A DNA stretch of 64,000 nucleotides, taken from positions 62,001-126,000 of the forward strand of contig DATLUG010000005.1 in assembly GCA_035533215.1 (NCBI GenBank), read 5' to 3'. Position 1 is the first letter of the stretch. Every line of letters begins with the position of its first letter. This DNA comes from DAHUZL01 sp035533215. Lineage in GTDB: Bacteria > Chloroflexota > Dormibacteria > Aeolococcales > Bog-877. The notes beneath the pieces were generated by a model. It was not told where the DNA came from, ran no database searches, and saw nothing but the letters and a program-made list of their open reading frames with translations. Of this stretch, positions 59,583 to 64,000 are shown in pieces. The position numbers and the translations under genes are program-made.

Positions 59583-60787
59583 CAGCCCCAGGCCCGGGCG
59601 GCGGCGGCCGGCGCGGCGAGGTCGGCCGGCAGCGCGGCAACGGTCACCTGGCGGGCCCACCGGTCGGCCGCCAGGATCGTCTCCAGGGACACCGTCGGTG
59701 GCGGCTCGAAGCCCTCGACGGCGACCGCCACCAGCGGCACGATCCCGGTGAAGGGGAGGCGCCCGTCGAGGAAGGCCGCCACCGCCACCTCGTTGGCGGC
59801 GTTGAGGACGGCGGGGTGGGCCCCCCCCCGCTCGCCGGCGCGGCGGGCGAGGGCCAGCGCCGGGAACCGAACCGGGTCCACCTCCTCGAAGTGGAGCGCC
59901 GGGGTGGAGGCGAGCTCCAGCCTCTCCACCACCCCCGGCAGCCGGCGTCCCCCCGTGAGCGCGAGCGCGATCGGGCCGCGCATGTCGGCGTGGCCGAGCT
60001 GGGCCACGGTGAGACCGTCGACGAACTCCACCGCGGAGTGGACGGTGCTCTCCGGGTGCACCACCACGTGGATCCTGGGATAGGGCACGTCGAAGAGGAA
60101 GTGGGCCTCGATCACCTCCAGGCCCTTGTTCATCAGGGTGGCACAGTCGACCGTGATCTTGGGCCCCATCCGCCAGGTGGGGTGGCGGAGCGCGTCGGCG
60201 GGGCTCACGCCGTCCAGCTCCGCCACCGTGCGATGCCGGAAGGCCCCCCCGCTGGCGGTGAGGACGAGGCGGGCCACCTGGGTGGGGTCCTCCCCGCGCA
60301 GGCACTGCCAGATCGCGCTGTGCTCGCTGTCGACGGGCACCAGGCGCGCCCCCGCCGCCCGCGCGGCGGCGACCACGACCTCGCCCGCCATCACCAGGAC
60401 CTCCTTGGTGGCGAGGGCCACGGTGTGACCGGCGCGGCAGGCGGCGAGGGTGGGCTCGAGGGCCGCCGCCCCGCCCCCGCCGATCAGCACCACGTCGACG
60501 GCGGGCGACCCGCACAGCGCGGCGGCCGCCTCGGGCCCGCTGGCGACGCCGGGGGGAACCGGGCCGGTCGGGTCCACCACCACCTGGGGCACCCTGCCGA
60601 ACGGCGCCACCGCCTCGCCCAGCCTCTCAGCCCGCCGGCCCGCCACCGCCCCCACCAGCTCGAACTCGTCCGGGTACCGGCTGATGACGTCGAGCGCTTG
60701 CCGGCCGATCGAGCCGGTGGCGCCGAGCAGGACGACGCGGGTTGGCAAAGGGGTGGGGGGAGGCGGCTCCGGGGGGGTGGCCGGCAC
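59582..60787 (-). CDS. dxr: 1-deoxy-D-xylulose-5-phosphate reductoisomerase
   Basis: 401 residues. NADPH-binding GATGSIG at the start, VDSEHSAIWQC and the HPTWRMGPKITVDCATLMNKG core are diagnostic of Dxr. It converts DXP to MEP in isoprenoid synthesis. GTG start with a short Pro-rich N-terminus; co-oriented with cdsA 22 nt upstream. Confidence 0.96.
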   Translation of the reverse strand: MPATPPEPPPPTPLPTRVVLLGATGSIGRQALDVISRYPDEFELVGAVAGRRAERLGEAVAPFGRVPQVVVDPTGPVPPGVASGPEAAAALCGSPAVDVVLIGGGGAAALEPTLAACRAGHTVALATKEVLVMAGEVVVAAARAAGARLVPVDSEHSAIWQCLRGEDPTQVARLVLTASGGAFRHRTVAELDGVSPADALRHPTWRMGPKITVDCATLMNKGLEVIEAHFLFDVPYPRIHVVVHPESTVHSAVEFVDGLTVAQLGHADMRGPIALALTGGRRLPGVVERLELASTPALHFEEVDPVRFPALALARRAGERGGAHPAVLNAANEVAVAAFLDGRLPFTGIVPLVAVAVEGFEPPPTVSLETILAADRWARQVTVAALPADLAAPAAAARAWG

Positions 60788-60809
60788 GGGGCCGCCGGCC
60801 GGCCGGCGG

Positions 60810-61622
60810 TCAGAGCGCGTGGAGCGCTCGCAGGACCGAGTATACGGCCGGGCCGACCAGGACCACGCTGTCGAGCCGGTCGAGCAGGCCGCCGTGACCC
60901 GGGATCCAGCCGCCGGCGTCCTTGACCCCGGCGGCGCGCTTGAGGGTGGACTCGACGAGGTCGCCGGCCTGGGAGGCGACCCCGGCCAGCACCCCGCAGA
61001 GGCCGGCGGCGGCGACCGGCACCGAGGGCCGCAGCAGCGGCAGCACCCAGGCGACCAGGACCACCGCCGCGGCCAGCCCGGCCAGGGCGCCCTCCACCGT
61101 CTTGCGGGGGCTGATGGCGGGGAAGAACGGCCGCCGGCCGACGGCGGAGCCGACCAGGTACGCGGCGGTGTCGCTCACCACCGCCACCCCGACCACCAGC
61201 AGCACCAGCCACCCCCCGACCTGGCCGGCCCCGGGGGCCCGGGCCAGGAGCACGAGGAAGCCGAGGCCGTAGCCGAGCCAGAGCGCACCGCCCACCGCCG
61301 TCGCCCAGGGGGCGAACGGCCGAGCGCCCCGGGACCAGAGGAGGGCACAGGGAAGCCCGGGGACGAGGGCCAGTCCCAGCCCGATCTCGGTCGCCGCCCC
61401 GCCGGGGATCGCCGCCCGCAGGAGCCACAGGCCGGCGAGCGGCCCCATCAGCCACCACGGCGGGGCGGCCCCGAGGCTCGTCCCGAGGCGGCGGAACTCG
61501 GCCAGGCCGATCACCAGCGCCAGCGACGCGAGCGCGAGCAGCGGCGGTCCCCCGAGGAGGGCCGCCGCCACCACCAGGCCGGCCAGCAGGACGCCGCTCG
61601 CCGTCCGGCGCAGGAGCGCCAC
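60810..61622 (-). CDS. cdsA: Phosphatidate cytidylyltransferase
   Basis: 270 residues, about eight membrane segments. The CDP-alcohol synthase signature near the C-terminus is SQAGDLVESTLKRAAGVKDAG followed by IPGHGGLLDRLDS. It makes CDP-diacylglycerol. GTG 61622 is used, 16 nt after uppS. Confidence 0.94.
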   Translation of the reverse strand: MALLRRTASGVLLAGLVVAAALLGGPPLLALASLALVIGLAEFRRLGTSLGAAPPWWLMGPLAGLWLLRAAIPGGAATEIGLGLALVPGLPCALLWSRGARPFAPWATAVGGALWLGYGLGFLVLLARAPGAGQVGGWLVLLVVGVAVVSDTAAYLVGSAVGRRPFFPAISPRKTVEGALAGLAAAVVLVAWVLPLLRPSVPVAAAGLCGVLAGVASQAGDLVESTLKRAAGVKDAGGWIPGHGGLLDRLDSVVLVGPAVYSVLRALHAL

Positions 61623-61638
61623 CGGTCGGTCGGGCCGG

Positions 61639-62328
61639 TCAGCCGACGACGCCGCCGAAGCGGCGCTGCCTGGCGGCGAAGTCGCGAAGGGCCACCTCCA
61701 GCTCCGGGGACCCGAAGTCGGGCCAGAGGGCGGGGGTCACGTGGAGCTCGGCGTAGGCCGACTGCCAGATGAGGAAGTTGCTCATCCGGCGCTCACCGGC
61801 GGTGCGGATGATGAGGTCCGGGTCCGGCAGCCCGCCGGTGTAGAGGGCGGCGGCCAGCCGTGACTCGTCGAGCCGCCGCAGGTCCTCGCCGGTCTCGGCC
61901 AGGCTGCGCACGGCGTCCACGATCTCGGCCCGGCCGCCGTAGTTGATGGCCACGCACAGCACCCCCGTGCGGTTGGCGGCGGTGCGCCGCTCGGCGTCGT
62001 CGATCAGGCCGCGCAGGCCGTCGGCCAGCTCCTGGCGCCGGCCGATGACGCGGATCTGGACCCCGCTGGCATGGAGCTCGTCCACCTCCTTGGCCAGCGT
62101 CTCCTCGAAGAGCCGCATCAGGGCGGCGACCTCGTCCGGGGGCCGCGACCAGTTCTCGGTGGAGAAGGCGTAGAGGGTGAGGTGGTGAACGCCGGCGTGG
62201 TCCGCCGCCTCCATCACCTTGCGGATGGTCTCGATGCCGGCCCGGTGCCCGTCGGTGCGGAGGAGGCCACGCTGGCGGGCCCAGCGGCCGTTGCCGTCCA
62301 TGATGATGCCGATGTGGCGGGGCAGCAC
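61639..62328 (-). CDS. uppS: Isoprenyl transferase (undecaprenyl diphosphate synthase)
   Basis: 229 residues. The cis-prenyltransferase motifs are IIMDGNGRWARQRGL (catalytic Asp), STENWSRP and RTAGERRMSNFLIWQSAYAE. It makes the C55 carrier for wall and glycan synthesis, using products of the dxr/ispG pathway encoded next to it. GTG start, 13 nt after frr. Confidence 0.95.
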   Translation of the reverse strand: MLPRHIGIIMDGNGRWARQRGLLRTDGHRAGIETIRKVMEAADHAGVHHLTLYAFSTENWSRPPDEVAALMRLFEETLAKEVDELHASGVQIRVIGRRQELADGLRGLIDDAERRTAANRTGVLCVAINYGGRAEIVDAVRSLAETGEDLRRLDESRLAAALYTGGLPDPDLIIRTAGERRMSNFLIWQSAYAELHVTPALWPDFGSPELEVALRDFAARQRRFGGVVG

Positions 62329-62341
62329 GGCGGGCGCGGTC

Positions 62342-62899
62342 TCACACCTCCATGAGGTCGGCTTCTTTGCGACGGGAGGTGTCGTCGACCTGCTCCACGA
62401 AGTGGTCGGTCACCCGCTGGAGCTCGGTGTGCCCGCGGCTGGCCTCGTCGGCGGAGATCGATCCCTCCTGCTCCAGCCGGCGCAGCCGCTCCATGTCGTC
62501 ACGGCGGATGTTGCGGATCGCCACCCGCGCCTCCTCGGCCCTGGTCTTCACCAGGCGCACGAACTCGCGGCGCCGCTCCTCGTTGAGGGCTGGGATCGGC
62601 ACCCGGACCAGGATCCCGTCGTTGGAGGGGTTGAGGCCCAGCTCGCTGCGCTGGATCGCCCTCTCGATGGCGGCGATGGTCTGGCGGTCGAACGGCTGGA
62701 CGAGGATGAGCCGCGGCTCCGGCGCCGACAGGCTGGCGAGCTGATTGAGCGGCATGGTGGTCTCGTAGACCTCGACGCTCAGCTGGTCGATGAGGCTCGG
62801 CGATGCCCGGCCGGTGCGGATGGCGGCGAGGGCGCCGTGGAGAGCCTCCAGGCTCTTGCCCATCCGGGTGCGGGAGTCGGCGACCAGCTCCGGGATCAC
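62342..62899 (-). CDS. frr: Ribosome recycling factor
   Basis: 185 residues, the usual size. Motifs include RTGRASPSLIDQLSVEVY, LILVQPFDRQTIAAIERAI, LNPSNDGILVRVPIPALNEE and the KTRAEEARVAIRNIRRDD arm. GTG 62899 overlaps the pyrH stop by 4 nt (GTGA); longer in-frame starts run into pyrH. Confidence 0.96.
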   Translation of the reverse strand: MIPELVADSRTRMGKSLEALHGALAAIRTGRASPSLIDQLSVEVYETTMPLNQLASLSAPEPRLILVQPFDRQTIAAIERAIQRSELGLNPSNDGILVRVPIPALNEERRREFVRLVKTRAEEARVAIRNIRRDDMERLRRLEQEGSISADEASRGHTELQRVTDHFVEQVDDTSRRKEADLMEV

Positions 62900-63678
62900 C
62901 AGGCGGCGCTCCCGTCGTCCACCAGGGTGCCGGTGGGCTCGCCCCGGAGCGCCCGCTCGATGCTGCCCTCGGTGAAGAGGTCCAGCACCAGGACCGGCAG
63001 GCGATTGTCCATGCACAGGGTCACCGCGGTGTTGTCCATCACGTTGAGGCCGCGGTTGAGCACCTCGAGATAGGAGAGGCGGGAGAAGCGGGTCGCCTCC
63101 GGATCGAGCTGGGGATCGGCGGAATAGATGCCGTCGACCTTGGTCGCCTTGATCAGGAGGTCGGCGCCGATCTCGGCGGCGCGCAGGGCGGCGGCGGTGT
63201 CGGTGGTGAAGTAGGGGTTGCCGGAGCCGGCGCTGAAGATCACCACCCGCCCCTTCTCCAGATGGCGGATGGCGCGGCCGCGGATGAACGGCTCCGCCAC
63301 CTGGTGCATCTCGATCGCGGACTGGACCCGGGTCTCCAGTCCCTGCGCCTGGATGGCGTCCCGGAGGGCGAGGGCGTTGATGACCGTCGCCAGCATCCCC
63401 ATGTAGTCGCCGGTGACCCGGCTCAGACCCTGCTCGGCGGCGGCCAGCCCGCGGAAGATGTTGCCACCGCCGACCACGATCGCCACCTGGGCGCCGAGGC
63501 GGTGAGCCCGGTCCACCTCGATGGCGACCTTCCCGAGCACCGGGGGCGCGATCCCGAAGGAGCGATCGCCCATCAGCGCCTCACCGGAGAGCTTGAGGAC
63601 CACCCGCCGGTAGCGGGTGCCCTTCCCGTGTGCCTCCACCGGGTGCCCGGCGACGACGGCGGCCGCCTCCTCAGGCAC
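62896..63678 (-). CDS. pyrH: Uridylate kinase
   Basis: A 260-residue amino-acid-kinase fold enzyme: VVLKLSGEALMGD, VVGGGNIFRG, and a nucleotide-site ending with GNPYFTTDTAAALRAAEIGA. It phosphorylates UMP to UDP. GTG 63678 overlaps tsf by 8 nt; about 25 extra residues precede the core. Confidence 0.95.
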   Translation of the reverse strand: MPEEAAAVVAGHPVEAHGKGTRYRRVVLKLSGEALMGDRSFGIAPPVLGKVAIEVDRAHRLGAQVAIVVGGGNIFRGLAAAEQGLSRVTGDYMGMLATVINALALRDAIQAQGLETRVQSAIEMHQVAEPFIRGRAIRHLEKGRVVIFSAGSGNPYFTTDTAAALRAAEIGADLLIKATKVDGIYSADPQLDPEATRFSRLSYLEVLNRGLNVMDNTAVTLCMDNRLPVLVLDLFTEGSIERALRGEPTGTLVDDGSAAW

Positions 63679-64000
63679 GGACGGCGCCCCCGGTACCGCC
63701 CGGGTCGCCCTTCGGCTCCGGCCCGCCGTCGCCCGCGCTCTCGCCCAGCGTGTAGCGGGTGAAGCGGGCGACGTCGAGATGCTCGCCGAGGGTGGACGCG
63801 ACCTCTCTGACGACCTCCTCGACCTTGCGCCTGCGATTGCCCTCGTCGCGGATCCACGGCTGGTCGTAGAGGCAGACCTGCTGGTAGAAGGCCTCCATCT
63901 TCCCGGTGGTCATCCGCTCCGCGATCTGGGCGGACTTGCCCTGGTCCTCCGCCTGCCCGCGGCTGATCCGCTGCTCGCGCTCGACGATGGCGGCCGGAAC
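63671..64000 (-). CDS. tsf: Elongation factor Ts, C-terminal part (5' end outside window)
   Basis: 110 codons to the right edge. The C-terminal region has KMEAFYQQVCLYDQPWIRD, a conserved EF-Ts segment, followed by KVEEVVREVASTLGEH and a Gly/Pro tail. It exchanges GDP on EF-Tu; the EF-Tu contact domain lies beyond the window. First gene of the tsf-pyrH-frr run. Confidence 0.93.
   Translation of the reverse strand, partial: VPAAIVEREQRISRGQAEDQGKSAQIAERMTTGKMEAFYQQVCLYDQPWIRDEGNRRRKVEEVVREVASTLGEHLDVARFTRYTLGESAGDGGPEPKGDPGGTGGAVRA

Noticed and set aside
1..64000. CRISPR array, prophage, rRNA operon or riboswitch
   Set aside because: No regular direct repeats, phage structural genes, rRNA sequence or conserved aptamer core was noticed on reading both strands.

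Overview
The window is a very G+C-rich, densely packed bacterial chromosome segment, with GTG or TTG starts common and many stop/start overlaps of 4 nt (ATGA, GTGA, TTGA). The right end carries tsf-pyrH-frr-uppS-cdsA-dxr-rseP-ispG, the order typical of Chloroflexota-like Terrabacteria; Actinobacteria usually lack uppS there. Together with the soil-type catabolic genes, this suggests a Chloroflexota/Dormibacterota-like or actinobacterium-like soil heterotroph. The lineage call is inference. At least seven genes have a TANNNT-like -10 box about 6-8 nt upstream of the start codon, which points to common leaderless transcription.

Layout. 0-2.3 kb: the tail of a c-di-GMP EAL protein, a 19-bp GC hairpin, and an acyl-CoA synthetase. 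2.5-6.0 kb (minus): ECF sigma / zinc-finger anti-sigma / ABC-2 exporter operon. 6.1-12.1 kb (minus): MobA-like nucleotidyltransferase, a large membrane protein, a PLP decarboxylase, a dienelactone hydrolase/DUF6295 pair and a secreted HNH-like protein. 12.8-16.3 kb: acyl-CoA carboxylase carboxyltransferase with an aminotransferase, divergent from rnhB. 16.8-20.0 kb: a damaged stretch with frameshifted secreted and toroid-like genes and two 5'-truncated genes abutting head to head. 20.0-29.0 kb (minus): a LacI-type regulator, then a strong promoter with a palindromic operator, then dehydrogenase, amidohydrolase and a complete branched-chain-amino-acid-type ABC transporter. 29.1-34.6 kb (minus): FadR-type regulator, E1alpha, E1beta, an M24 peptidase homologue and E2, a 2-oxoacid dehydrogenase operon without E3. 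34.7-43.6 kb (minus): MBL hydrolase, GT4 glycosyltransferase, amidohydrolase, two large membrane proteins (one PMT-type), a small membrane protein and MTA phosphorylase.

44.1-49.8 kb is an accessory zone starting at a tRNA-Leu gene. It contains a metalloprotease-like lipoprotein broken by an in-frame TAG, a GNAT remnant, a hicBA pair with a damaged hicA, an ISAs1-family transposase remnant, and an intact arsR-acr3-arsC operon whose operator overlaps the arsR start. 50.2-56.9 kb: a GGDEF-EAL protein, a metallopeptidase, a cupredoxin lipoprotein, an aminotransferase, and a UDP-sulfoquinovose synthase read convergently. 57.1-64.0 kb: the essential tsf-to-ispG run for translation, isoprenoid (MEP) and envelope lipid synthesis.

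No CRISPR array, prophage or rRNA was seen. Nothing here is clearly a new defence or biosynthetic system. The most novel-looking items are the M24-containing 2-oxoacid dehydrogenase operon, the LacI-controlled amide uptake/catabolism cluster, the leaderless-promoter pattern, and the tRNA-adjacent decayed island.
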